Positions 1 to 7,258 of a DNA stretch of 11,234 bases are shown here, piece by piece (within the stretch, counting starts at the first letter, position 1; every line of letters begins with the position of its first letter). Location of the stretch: positions 1 to 11,234 of the forward strand of contig JAEZQV010000302.1 in the NCBI GenBank assembly GCA_023441125.1, read 5' to 3'. This stretch comes from Bacillota bacterium. GTDB lineage: Bacteria > Bacillota_C > Negativicutes > Sporomusales > Sporomusaceae. Position numbers and translations under genes: made by a program. Below the pieces are notes generated by a model, which saw nothing but the letters and a program-made list of their open reading frames with translations, ran no database searches and was not told where the DNA came from.

Positions 1-1
1 G

Positions 2-496
2 CGCTACAGTGCCGGCGCACTTTTGAAAGCGGCCGGGGCCGAGCTGATTACCGGCTACGCCGGAGCTGCGCCGGACGAAGTGACGGCGTATGTGGCGAAA
101 GTCGAAGCAGATATTGATTATCTGCCGCAGACGCCAACCGAAGCCCGGATTGAGATTGCCATGGGCAAAGCGTGTGTCCGGCTCAGCGCAGACCGCCATG
201 TTGGCCAATTGGTCACTTATTTCACGCCAATGGGCACCAGTTATGTGCAAAACGGCAAAGACCTGACCAAGGTTACCACGGTAATTGGCACCGGCGGGGT
301 GATTGTCAATAATCCCGAACCGGAAGCCATTCTGGCCGGCATAGTGTTTGATGAAACCAACCCGCAGATCCTGAAACCGCAACACGCAGATTATTTGATT
401 GATAAAGATTACATTATGTCGGCCATGGGCCTTTTAGGTGAAGAATACCCGGAAGTGGCTGTACGCATGATGAGAAAATACATTGTTAAGAAATAG
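2..496 (+). CDS. glmL: Glutamate mutase reactivating factor GlmL/MutL, C-terminal part (5' end outside window)
   Basis: This is the last 164 codons of an ASKHA-type (actin/Hsp70-like) ATPase of the MutL/GlmL family. The family is known to reactivate adenosylcobalamin-dependent glutamate mutase by exchanging damaged cofactor. The reading frame stays open to the window edge and begins in RYSAGALLK, so the TTG at 23 is an internal codon and not the start. Family members are roughly 460 residues, so about the C-terminal third is present. Visible family-like segments are the glycine-rich VIGTGGVIVNN and the terminal IMSAMGLLGEEYPEVAVRMM. Assignment rests on this and on the glutamate mutase gene 26 bases downstream. 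The nucleotide-binding motifs of the N-terminal half cannot be checked here. A glmS gene (B12-binding sigma subunit) is expected further upstream by analogy with clostridial clusters. Confidence 0.9.
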   Translation, partial: RYSAGALLKAAGAELITGYAGAAPDEVTAYVAKVEADIDYLPQTPTEARIEIAMGKACVRLSADRHVGQLVTYFTPMGTSYVQNGKDLTKVTTVIGTGGVIVNNPEPEAILAGIVFDETNPQILKPQHADYLIDKDYIMSAMGLLGEEYPEVAVRMMRKYIVKK

Positions 497-522
497 AGAA
501 TATTTGAGGAGGCTTTTGCCAC

Positions 523-1974
523 ATGGAACTTAAAAATAAAAAGTGGACTCATGACGAGTTTTATGCCATCCGCCAAGAAGTCCTGACTCATTGGCCGACC
601 GGTAAAGATGTAAACTTTGAAGAAGCCGTAAAATACCATGAAAATATTCCGGCTAAACGCCATTTTGCCAAACGGCTGGTCAAGGCTAAGAAAAACGGTG
701 AAACGCTGACTCAGCCCCGGGCCGGTGTTGCTCTTATTGACGAGCATATCAACCTTTTAAACTTCCTGAAAACCGAAGGTGAAGCCGACCTGCTGCCGAC
801 AACGATTGACAGCTATACGCGCCAGAATCAATATAAAGAAGCCCAAAACGGCATTGAAGAAAGCCTTAAAGCCGGCCGCTCCCTCCTTAATGGCTTCCCG
901 GCCGTTAATCACGGGGTAGCCGGCGTACGCCGGGTCGTTGAGAGCGTAGATGCGCCGCTGCAGGTGCGTCACGGTACCCCTGACGCCCGCCTGCTGGGGG
1001 AAATTACCATGGCTGCCGGTTATTCTTCCTACGAGGGCGGCGGTATTTCCTACAACATTCCCTACGCAAAAAGCGTTTCCTTGGAAAAAACCATTTATGA
1101 CTGGCAGTATTGCGACCGCATGATCGGCATCTACGCCGAGCATGGCATCGAAATTAACCGTGAGCCGTTTGGCCCGCTGACCGGTACGCTGGTACCGCCC
1201 AGTGTTTCCCATGCTGTCGCTGTAATTGAGGGGATCCTCGCCGCCGAACAAGGTGTTAAGAATATTACCTTAGGGTATGGCCAGTGCGGTAACCTGATTC
1301 AGGATATTGCCGCGATCAAGGCGCTGGAACAGCTGGCCGAAGAATATATGGTCAAGCATGGCTATAACGATTGCATTCTCACTACGGTGTTCCATCAGTG
1401 GATGGGCGGTTTCCCGCAAGATGAAGCCAAAGCCTTTGGCGTTATTTCCTGGGGTGCGGCGACAGCTGCGCTGGCAAAAGCCACCAAGGTCATTGTCAAG
1501 ACCCCGCACGAAGCACTGGGAATTCCCACGAAAGAGGCTAATGCCCAGGGCTTAAGAACAACCCGGCAAATGATCAACATGCTTAAGGATCAGGCCTTCC
1601 CGCTGACCAAAGAACTGGAAGCTGAAATTAACATTATTAAAGCTGAGACCCGCTGCATCCTGGATAAAGTATTTGAACTTGGCGGCAGTGACTACGCCAT
1701 TGGCTCAGTCCGCGCCTTTGAAGCCGGTGTGCTTGATGTGCCGTTTGCTCCCAGCAAATTCAGCCTGAATAAAATCCTGCCGGCCCGGGACAACAACGGG
1801 GCTGTCCGTCTGTTCGATGTAGGCAACCTGCCGTTTACGCCGGATCTCATTGCATTCCATAAAGACAAAATCGCGGAGCGCGCCAAGGCAGAAGGCCGCG
1901 AACCGAGTTTCCAGATGGTAATTGACGATATTTACGCCATCTCCAAAGGTAACCTGGTAGGACGTCCGCGCTAA
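523..1974 (+). CDS. glmE: Glutamate mutase epsilon subunit (methylaspartate mutase E)
   Basis: This is the catalytic subunit of adenosylcobalamin-dependent glutamate mutase, a cytoplasmic TIM-barrel enzyme that converts L-glutamate to (2S,3S)-3-methylaspartate with GlmS. The 483-residue length is standard. The residues known from Clostridium cochlearium GlmE occur at the same numbers: the substrate-binding arginine claw R66, R100 and R149, plus E171, Y177 and Y181 in the [11 protein letters not shown] segment. The long runs [20 protein letters not shown] and [20 protein letters not shown] are also typical of the family. The ATG at 523 is preceded by GAGGAGG at 506-512. It follows glmL by 26 bases and is followed by a 157-base gap with RNA-like structure before mal, the next pathway enzyme. 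All key residues are intact, so an active enzyme is expected if GlmS is encoded nearby. Confidence 0.98.
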   Translation: MELKNKKWTHDEFYAIRQEVLTHWPTGKDVNFEEAVKYHENIPAKRHFAKRLVKAKKNGETLTQPRAGVALIDEHINLLNFLKTEGEADLLPTTIDSYTRQNQYKEAQNGIEESLKAGRSLLNGFPAVNHGVAGVRRVVESVDAPLQVRHGTPDARLLGEITMAAGYSSYEGGGISYNIPYAKSVSLEKTIYDWQYCDRMIGIYAEHGIEINREPFGPLTGTLVPPSVSHAVAVIEGILAAEQGVKNITLGYGQCGNLIQDIAAIKALEQLAEEYMVKHGYNDCILTTVFHQWMGGFPQDEAKAFGVISWGAATAALAKATKVIVKTPHEALGIPTKEANAQGLRTTRQMINMLKDQAFPLTKELEAEINIIKAETRCILDKVFELGGSDYAIGSVRAFEAGVLDVPFAPSKFSLNKILPARDNNGAVRLFDVGNLPFTPDLIAFHKDKIAERAKAEGREPSFQMVIDDIYAISKGNLVGRPR

Positions 1975-2005
1975 TTTAGCAATTAGAAAATACTCAAGCA
2001 ATAAA

Positions 2006-2094
2006 GAAACGGAGGTGGGCTTGCTTGCTGGTGTCGCCGATAGCCAACTGGCAAGAAATCGCCAGGCGCCAGAGCTTAAGTCCGCTTCCGTTTC
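2006..2094 (+). promoter_or_regulatory. Structured intergenic RNA element between glmE and mal
   Basis: Bases 2006-2022 pair with 2078-2094 over 17 uninterrupted base pairs. Three of these are G-U wobbles (2014/2086, 2016/2084, 2019/2081), and a further G-U is possible at 2023/2077. The wobbles pair only in a plus-strand transcript, which points to RNA structure in the operon message rather than a DNA-level inverted repeat. Inside, 2024-2032 can pair with 2047-2055 (9 bp, two G-U). Alternatively, 2028-2031 and 2035-2038 can pair with 2069-2072 and 2065-2068, extending the outer stem. No T-tract directly follows, so it is not a standard intrinsic terminator. I do not recognise it as a known riboswitch. 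It may affect mRNA processing, stability or relative expression of glmE and mal. Confidence 0.6.
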
Positions 2095-2131
2095 CTGTTT
2101 ACGATTTTAAAGCATAAAGGAGAGTAATATA

Positions 2132-3379
2132 ATGAAAATTGTTGATGTAGTTTGTTCCAAAGGACGTACCGGTTTTTATTTTGATGATCAACGGGCGATT
2201 AAGGCCGGCGCCGCCCATGACGGTTTTACCTATATCGGCCAGCCTATTACCGACGGGTTCAAAGCCGTGCGTCAGGCCGGGGAAGCCGTATCGGTCATGA
2301 TTATTCTGGAAGACGGCCAAATCGCCTATGGTGACTGCGCCGCCGTTCAGTACAGCGGTGCCGGCGGCCGGGACCCGCTGTTTTTGGCTGAAGACTTTAT
2401 TCCGGTTATTGAAAAAATGATCAAGCCCCGTCTGGTAGGCCGTGAACTTAATTCCTTCAAGCAGCTGGCCGAAGAAGTGGATCATCTCAGCGACGAAACC
2501 GGCAAACGCATTCATACCGCCCTGCGCTATGGCGTAACCCAGGCCATTTTAGACGCAGTGGCCAAAGCGAAAAAACAGCTGATGTGCGAAGTGATCGCCG
2601 CTGAATACAATACCCAGGTCAGCGAGCGTGAAATAGCCATCTTTACCCAATCAGGCGATGACCGTTATAATAATGTAGATAAGATGATTATCAAGCATGC
2701 GGAGGTGTTACCGCATGGCCTGATCAACAATGTTAAGGAGAAACTGGGCGAAAACGGCGAATTGCTGGTTGAATACGTGGGCTGGCTGCGGGAACGGGTA
2801 GCTAAACTCAAAACCACCGCCGACTATGCGCCGGTGCTGCATATTGACGTTTACGGCACCATTGGCCTGGCCTTCAACAATGACGTGGACCGCATCGTTG
2901 CATACTTCCGCCAGCTGGAAAAGGCAGCCGCGCCGCTTACGCTCCGTATTGAGGGCCCGGTAGATGTGGAAGACCGCGAGAAGCAGATTGAAGTACTGGC
3001 CGAAATTACGTCCCGCCTGCACCAAGAAAATATCAAGGTTGAAATTGTGGCCGACGAATGGTGCAATACCTTTGAAGATATCAAAGACTTTGCCGACAGA
3101 GGCGCCGGCGATATGCTGCAGATTAAAACGCCGGACCTGGGCGGTATCAATAATATTATTGAAGCCGTACTGTATTGCAAGCAAAAAGGGGTTGGCGCCT
3201 ATCAGGGCGGCACCTGCAACGAAACCAACCGTTCGGCTGAAGTGTGCGTCCATGTCGCCATGGCCACCCAGCCGGTGCAAATGCTGGCTAAACCAGGCAT
3301 GGGTGTGGACGAAGGCTACATGATTGTTTATAATGAAATGCAGCGTATTTTAGCAGTACGCAAAGCCCGTAAACATTAA
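2132..3379 (+). CDS. mal: Methylaspartate ammonia-lyase
   Basis: This enolase-superfamily enzyme removes ammonia from L-threo-3-methylaspartate to give mesaconate, the second step of the glutamate pathway. The 415-residue length fits the family (413 in Clostridium tetanomorphum). Catalytic residues described for that enzyme are present with a +1 offset: H195; the Mg ligands D239, E274 and D308; the base K332 in the LQIKTPDLGG segment; and T361-C362 in YQGGTCNE. The ATG at 2132 has AAGGAGA at 2117-2123. The gene follows glmE after a 157-base structured spacer and precedes an uncharacterised P-loop gene by 84 bases. No truncation or missing key residue is seen. Confidence 0.98.
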   Translation: MKIVDVVCSKGRTGFYFDDQRAIKAGAAHDGFTYIGQPITDGFKAVRQAGEAVSVMIILEDGQIAYGDCAAVQYSGAGGRDPLFLAEDFIPVIEKMIKPRLVGRELNSFKQLAEEVDHLSDETGKRIHTALRYGVTQAILDAVAKAKKQLMCEVIAAEYNTQVSEREIAIFTQSGDDRYNNVDKMIIKHAEVLPHGLINNVKEKLGENGELLVEYVGWLRERVAKLKTTADYAPVLHIDVYGTIGLAFNNDVDRIVAYFRQLEKAAAPLTLRIEGPVDVEDREKQIEVLAEITSRLHQENIKVEIVADEWCNTFEDIKDFADRGAGDMLQIKTPDLGGINNIIEAVLYCKQKGVGAYQGGTCNETNRSAEVCVHVAMATQPVQMLAKPGMGVDEGYMIVYNEMQRILAVRKARKH

Positions 3380-3463
3380 TTTGAACCTGACAGCAAGTCC
3401 TGGGTGCGTTTTTCGGAAGATCGCCGCTGGGCTTCATGGCAGGAGTCTAAGGAGGACCCGTTT

Positions 3464-4405
3464 ATGAAGTCGACCGTTACGCTTGGTCTTGGCGACCAGC
3501 TTATGTATTCCAGCTACTTTGCGCCGCGCGGGCGCAACCGGATGTATATTCTGGGGCAGCAGCTCAGCGAGCGCTACTTGTCGCCGCTGGACCGCCTGAT
3601 CGGCATTATCGGTGATGCCGGCGCCGGCAAGTCGTCCCTGGTGAAAGGCATGTTTCCCGGCCTGGAACTTACCAATGACGATGACGGCGTGAATATCAGG
3701 CCGCTGCCGCTCTTAAAGAATATTGACCGCGGCTTTTTTTCCAGCCATACCTATCATGTGGATATTCGGTTTGAACTGGCGTTTACGCAAATACATGTTT
3801 TGGCCGAAGCCGTCACCCAGGCGCTGGCTCATGGCAAACGGGTCATCGTTGAACATTTTGATCTGTTGTTTCCTTTACTCAAAACCAATGCCGATGTTCT
3901 CATCGGCGTTGGCGGCGAGGTCATTGTAGTGAGGCCGACGGTATTCGGTCCGGTGCCCCAGGAAATACGCGATGTTGTCGTCAGGACGCTGCAGTTCCGC
4001 AAAATGGCCCATACGGCCGAAGACCTTACCAACCGCATTCTGGTCAATGACTATGGCGCTATTTTGGAGTTTCGTCACCGCGATGTGCATCATGGCTTTG
4101 TGCTTGAATATCCGCTCGAATTGTCGGCGGAATTAAAAGATGTGGAGCGCAAGGTGAAGCGTCTCATCGACGACGGCGTCAACATCAGTTATTGCGACGA
4201 GGGCCATATTAAAATTGGCGATTTGAGCTGGGCCTGCTCGGGTCCCCGGACACATGTGCGCAATACCGAAGACATTGAAAATTTCCGGCTTATCCCGGAA
4301 TATAAATACGATCCCAAGACCCGTACCTATCTCATTATCGGGCTTGTCGGACCCAAGTCGGATACCCTTGACGGCTTTAACCTGTTAAATACCGTCAATT
4401 GTTAA
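3464..4405 (+). CDS. Uncharacterised P-loop protein with alanyl-tRNA synthetase second-additional-domain (SAD)-like C-terminus
   Basis: Function is unknown. The protein has 313 residues if it starts at the ATG at 3464, which has GGAGG at 3451-3455. An in-frame GTG at 3404 lacks such a site. The N-terminal half carries a Walker A motif, GDAGAGKS (residues 50-57), and a hydrophobic strand ending in an acid, RVIVEHFD (about 126-133), that could serve as Walker B. The C-terminal half resembles the AlaRS editing/SAD domain. It has HTAED (183-187) where AlaRS has HxxxH, a helix-rich segment around 220-236, then C258-x5-H264 followed by VRNTEDIENFRL, recalling CGGTHVxNT-x-EIGxF. One His is replaced by Asp, and the Cys-His spacing is two residues longer, so a metal site is possible but altered. 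It has no predicted signal peptide or obvious membrane segment. Its position between mal and citD suggests a role tied to the pathway. That role is an inference and could be regulatory, maturational or enzymatic. Confidence 0.75.
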   Translation: MKSTVTLGLGDQLMYSSYFAPRGRNRMYILGQQLSERYLSPLDRLIGIIGDAGAGKSSLVKGMFPGLELTNDDDGVNIRPLPLLKNIDRGFFSSHTYHVDIRFELAFTQIHVLAEAVTQALAHGKRVIVEHFDLLFPLLKTNADVLIGVGGEVIVVRPTVFGPVPQEIRDVVVRTLQFRKMAHTAEDLTNRILVNDYGAILEFRHRDVHHGFVLEYPLELSAELKDVERKVKRLIDDGVNISYCDEGHIKIGDLSWACSGPRTHVRNTEDIENFRLIPEYKYDPKTRTYLIIGLVGPKSDTLDGFNLLNTVNC

Positions 4406-4425
4406 CGGCTTGTTAGGAGGTTAGT

Positions 4426-4716
4426 ATGAATGAACTCAAACCGGCTCAGGCCGGCACGCTGGAATCGAACGATATTATGATCACTGTGGCGCCCGGCGCA
4501 AAAGGCAGCGGCGTCGTTCTTGAACTGGAAAGCATTGTGCTTGCTCAATACGGCCAGGCCATTAAGGCGACAATTGCCGCGGTCCTTGCCGGGCAAAATG
4601 TTACCGATATATATATTAAAGCGGTCGACAGAGGGGCGCTCGACTGCACCATTCAGGCCCGGACCCTGGCGGCTTTGGCCCGGGCCGGCATTATTCTCCG
4701 GGAGGAGCTGATCTAA
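4426..4716 (+). CDS. citD: Citrate/citramalate lyase acyl carrier protein (gamma subunit)
   Basis: This small acyl carrier protein of the citrate lyase complex has 96 residues, the usual family length. Its serine carries the 2'-(5''-triphosphoribosyl)-3'-dephospho-CoA group, which is acetylated in the active enzyme. The attachment serine is S14 in AGTLES, matching the position known in Klebsiella CitD. The region VVLELESIVLAQYGQAI and the end LARAGIILREELI are also family-like. The SD TAGGAGG (4414-4420) lies 5 bases before the ATG. The gene follows the P-loop gene by 20 bases, and its stop overlaps the citE start by one base (TAATG), indicating coupled translation. Because it sits behind glm and mal, the complex probably acts on citramalate. 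The sequence alone does not separate the two substrates. Confidence 0.95.
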   Translation: MNELKPAQAGTLESNDIMITVAPGAKGSGVVLELESIVLAQYGQAIKATIAAVLAGQNVTDIYIKAVDRGALDCTIQARTLAALARAGIILREELI

Positions 4717-5585
4717 TGGACTTACGCCGGACGATGTTGTTTATGCCGGGAAATAATCCGGGCATGTTGCAAAACGGCGGTGTGTTTGGCGCCGATGCGC
4801 TTATCCTTGATCTGGAAGATGCCGTTGCCCCCCAGGAAAAGGATGCCGCCCGTCTCCTGGTAGCCCAGGCGCTGAAAACAGTGGATTATGGTACAAGTGA
4901 AAAAGTGGTGCGCATTAATCCGCTGGACACGTTTGCCTGCCAGGATATTAAGGCCATTGTGCCCTGCCGCCCGGATGCGCTGCTGGTACCCAAAGTGGAG
5001 CGGCCGGAGGATATCGCCGAGGTAGCCCGCCAGGTTGCCGCTGCCGAGCAACCGGGGCAAACGCCTGTTAAACTTATTGCTTTGCTGGAAACTCCCGCCG
5101 GTATCGCCGAGTCATACCGGATTGCCAAGGCTGATGGCCGGGTGGTTGCGCTGGCGTTTGGCGCAGAAGACTATACCGCAGCGCTTGGTGCCAAACGGAC
5201 CAAAGAAGGCACTGAGATTTTCAGCGCCCGGACAACCGTGGTCAACAGCGCCGCCGCTGCCGGTATCCAGTCAGTCGATACCCCGTTTACCGATGTCAAT
5301 GACCGGGCGGGCCTGCTGGCCGATACCGAACTGGCCAAGCGGCTGGGGTTCAAGGGCAAATTATCGATAAATCCGCGTCAGCTTGACGACATACATAAGG
5401 TATTTAACCCTTCCAGCCAGGATATTGCGTGGGCGGCGCGGGTCATTAAAGCCATCCGTAAAGCGGAGGCCGAAGGCTCGGGCGTAGCTTCACTGGACGG
5501 TAAAATGGTCGATGCGCCGATTGTCGCCAGGGCGGAGCGCATCTTGTATCTGGCCCGCTTGCTGGGTCTGGCAGAGGAGGCTTAA
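4716..5585 (+). CDS. citE: Citrate/citramalate lyase beta subunit (CitE)
   Basis: CitE is the lyase subunit. It cleaves the (3S)-citryl- or citramalyl-ACP thioester to acetyl-ACP plus oxaloacetate or pyruvate. It belongs to the HpcH/HpaI aldolase/CitE TIM-barrel family and has the expected length (289 residues). Visible motifs are the N-terminal RRTMLFMPGNNPGML, DLEDAV (32-37), VVRINPLD with the substrate-binding arginine R67, ALLETPAGI with the metal-binding E125, and FGAEDYTA containing D152, the likely second metal ligand. The ATG overlaps the citD stop, with GGAGGAG at 4701-4707 inside citD as SD. citF starts one base after its stop. In this cluster citramalate to acetate plus pyruvate is the more likely reaction, which is inferred from neighbours. 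Confidence 0.96.
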   Translation: MDLRRTMLFMPGNNPGMLQNGGVFGADALILDLEDAVAPQEKDAARLLVAQALKTVDYGTSEKVVRINPLDTFACQDIKAIVPCRPDALLVPKVERPEDIAEVARQVAAAEQPGQTPVKLIALLETPAGIAESYRIAKADGRVVALAFGAEDYTAALGAKRTKEGTEIFSARTTVVNSAAAAGIQSVDTPFTDVNDRAGLLADTELAKRLGFKGKLSINPRQLDDIHKVFNPSSQDIAWAARVIKAIRKAEAEGSGVASLDGKMVDAPIVARAERILYLARLLGLAEEA

Positions 5586-5586
5586 C

Positions 5587-7134
5587 ATGAAGCAATTAAC
5601 AAATTCCCTGGGCCGCAGCCTGCCTGAATACATTGAAGGATATGGACAGGTAAGGCCTTTTGGCGGCGCATTTGCCACCGCGCCCGCTATGCTGCGCCAG
5701 GCTCCGGGGGTTAAACGGATTTTACCCGGTGAACAAAAACTGGTGGCAGATTTGGCAACCGTGTTTAAACGCATTCCAGTCTCCGACGGCATGACCTTGT
5801 CGTTTCATCATCATTTACGCAATGGTGACGATGTTGTCAATATGGTACTGGCGGTTGCCGCCAAACTGGGCATAAAAGATCTCACCGTGGCCTTAAGCTC
5901 GGTGTTTCCGGTGCATGCCCCCCTGGTGGAGCATGTAAAAGCCGGTGTGGTAACCGGGCTCGACACCAACTATATGTCCGGGCCGGTGGCGGAAGCCGTG
6001 TCGCACGGCGTATTTCCCAAACCGGTTGTGCTGAGAACTCACGGCGGCCGGGCCAGGGCGATCGAGTGCGGCCAGTTGAAGATCGATGTTGCCTTTATTG
6101 CCGCGCCAACAGCCGACGATTACGGCAACCTGAACGGTGTGGACGGTCCGGCGGCCTGCGGCTCGCTGGGATATGCCATACCGGACGCGCAATATGCCCA
6201 GCATGTAGTGGCTATTACCGATCACCTGGTGCCGTATCCGCTTTCACCCATATCGATCCCCCAGACCAGGGTGGACTATATTGTTAAAGTGGACTCCATT
6301 GGCGATCCAAAGGGTATTGTCTCTGGTACAACCAAGATAACCCGCGATCCCGTCGGGCTAAAAATTGCCGAAATCACAGCCAAGACCATTCAGGCGGCCG
6401 GCCTTATTAAAGACGGCTTCTCTTTCCAGACCGGGGCCGGCGGCGCATCTTTGGCTGCGGCCCACTACGTCCGGCAGATGATGGCCGAGGCCGGCGTTGC
6501 CGGCAGCTTTGCGCTAGGCGGCATCACCGGCTATATGGTGGAAATGCTGGAAGCCGGGCTGTTTAAAAAGCTGATTGACGTGCAGGGGTTTGACCTGGAG
6601 GCTGTGCGTTCGCTGGCTGCCAACCCCAATCACCTGGAGGTGGGTGCCGACTTCTATGCCAGCCCCTTTAATCTGGGTGCAGCCGTCAATAAACTGGATG
6701 TAGTGGTATTGGGCGCTACTGAAATTGATACCGATTTTAATGTGAATGTCGTTACCGGCTCAAGCGGGGTGATTATGGGCGGTTCGGGCGGCCACAGTGA
6801 TGCGGCTGCCGGCGCTAAGGTTACCATTGTAGTAGCCAATCTGCTGCGCGGCCGGCTGCCGATTATCATGGATAAGGTTCTCACGGCCACCACTCCGGGC
6901 GAGACGGTGGATGTGCTGGTAACCGAACGGGGCGTGGCTGTCAATCCGCGCCGGACCGACTTATATGAGCAATTCAAGGCGGCGGGATTGCCGCTTAAGA
7001 GTGTGGCCGAGTTAAAAGAACTGGCTGAAAAGATAGCCGGTGTGCCGGCGAGGATCACGACCCAGGACAAGATTGTCGCGGTCGTTGAATATCGTGACGG
7101 CACCGTGATTGATGTGGTAAGGCAGGTAGGATAG
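5587..7134 (+). CDS. citF: Citrate/citramalate lyase alpha subunit (acyl-CoA/ACP transferase, CitF)
   Basis: CitF is the transferase subunit. It exchanges acetate on the acyl carrier CitD for the incoming hydroxy acid (citrate or citramalate), making the thioester that CitE cleaves. The preferred start is the ATG at 5587 (MKQLTNSLGRSLPEY), with GAGGAGG at 5574-5580. An earlier in-frame ATG at 5512 lies inside citE and would overlap it needlessly. This gives 515 residues, the normal family size. Recognisable segments are PFGGAFATAPAM near residue 25, LSFHHHLRNGDDVVNMV, SFQTGAGGASLA in the middle and MGGSGGHSDAAAGAKVTIV towards the C-terminus, all typical of citrate lyase alpha chains. A 124-base gap with a long hairpin follows before citC. 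Confidence 0.96.
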   Translation: MKQLTNSLGRSLPEYIEGYGQVRPFGGAFATAPAMLRQAPGVKRILPGEQKLVADLATVFKRIPVSDGMTLSFHHHLRNGDDVVNMVLAVAAKLGIKDLTVALSSVFPVHAPLVEHVKAGVVTGLDTNYMSGPVAEAVSHGVFPKPVVLRTHGGRARAIECGQLKIDVAFIAAPTADDYGNLNGVDGPAACGSLGYAIPDAQYAQHVVAITDHLVPYPLSPISIPQTRVDYIVKVDSIGDPKGIVSGTTKITRDPVGLKIAEITAKTIQAAGLIKDGFSFQTGAGGASLAAAHYVRQMMAEAGVAGSFALGGITGYMVEMLEAGLFKKLIDVQGFDLEAVRSLAANPNHLEVGADFYASPFNLGAAVNKLDVVVLGATEIDTDFNVNVVTGSSGVIMGGSGGHSDAAAGAKVTIVVANLLRGRLPIIMDKVLTATTPGETVDVLVTERGVAVNPRRTDLYEQFKAAGLPLKSVAELKELAEKIAGVPARITTQDKIVAVVEYRDGTVIDVVRQVG

Positions 7135-7141
7135 ACGAAAT

Positions 7142-7224
7142 AAGAGATTGTTCACCGCCGGTTACTGTAGATTCACAGGGGATGCCCCTTTGTGCCTGCG
7201 GCTACCGCGTGACAATCTCTTTTT
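7142..7224 (+). terminator. Long imperfect hairpin with T-tract between citF and citC (possible attenuator or partial terminator)
   Basis: Bases 7142-7151 pair perfectly with 7212-7221, and 7153-7155 continue with 7209-7211. After small bulges, 7160-7162 pair with 7204-7206, 7165-7170 pair with 7196-7201 (two G-U), and the tip CACAGGGG (7174-7181) pairs with CCCC and TGTG (7185-7188, 7191-7194). The result is an almost continuous 80-base rod. It ends in a T-run, 7220-7224, which fits a plus-strand intrinsic terminator. The base of the stem is A/T-rich, so termination may be only partial, setting citC below citDEF. It could instead be a mobile palindromic repeat or a stability element. Confidence 0.5.
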
Positions 7225-7258
7225 ACAATCAGTATCGGCGTAAACAGGAGGCATGGGT

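Noticed and set aside
757..1251. Long minus-strand open frames opposite glmE, mal, citF and the malic enzyme
   Set aside because: They lie antisense to genes with intact catalytic residues, lack SD sequences and family motifs, and are explained by the GC-rich codon usage of the sense genes.
2006..2094. Adenosylcobalamin riboswitch, suggested by GCCAACTGG at 2043-2051 and the B12-dependent neighbour
   Set aside because: The B12 box is interrupted by an extra A, other conserved elements are not seen, and the element is about 90 bases, far shorter than cobalamin riboswitches. It also precedes mal, which does not use B12.
2696..2717. Inverted repeat CATGCGG/CCGCATG with internal GGAGG and ATG inside mal
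   Set aside because: The ATG is out of frame with mal and meets TGA after one codon, and the bases encode the conserved AEVLPH segment with the catalytic histidine. A chance 7-bp repeat in coding sequence is the simplest reading.
3404..3463. Twenty-residue N-terminal extension of the P-loop protein from a GTG at 3404
   Set aside because: No SD precedes the GTG, while the ATG at 3464 has GGAGG 8 bases upstream. The extension reads as spacer sequence.
3380..3463. Terminator or attenuator in the mal to P-loop gene gap (T-run at 3409-3413)
   Set aside because: Only three- to five-base-pair stems can be drawn near the T-run, so there is no credible hairpin.
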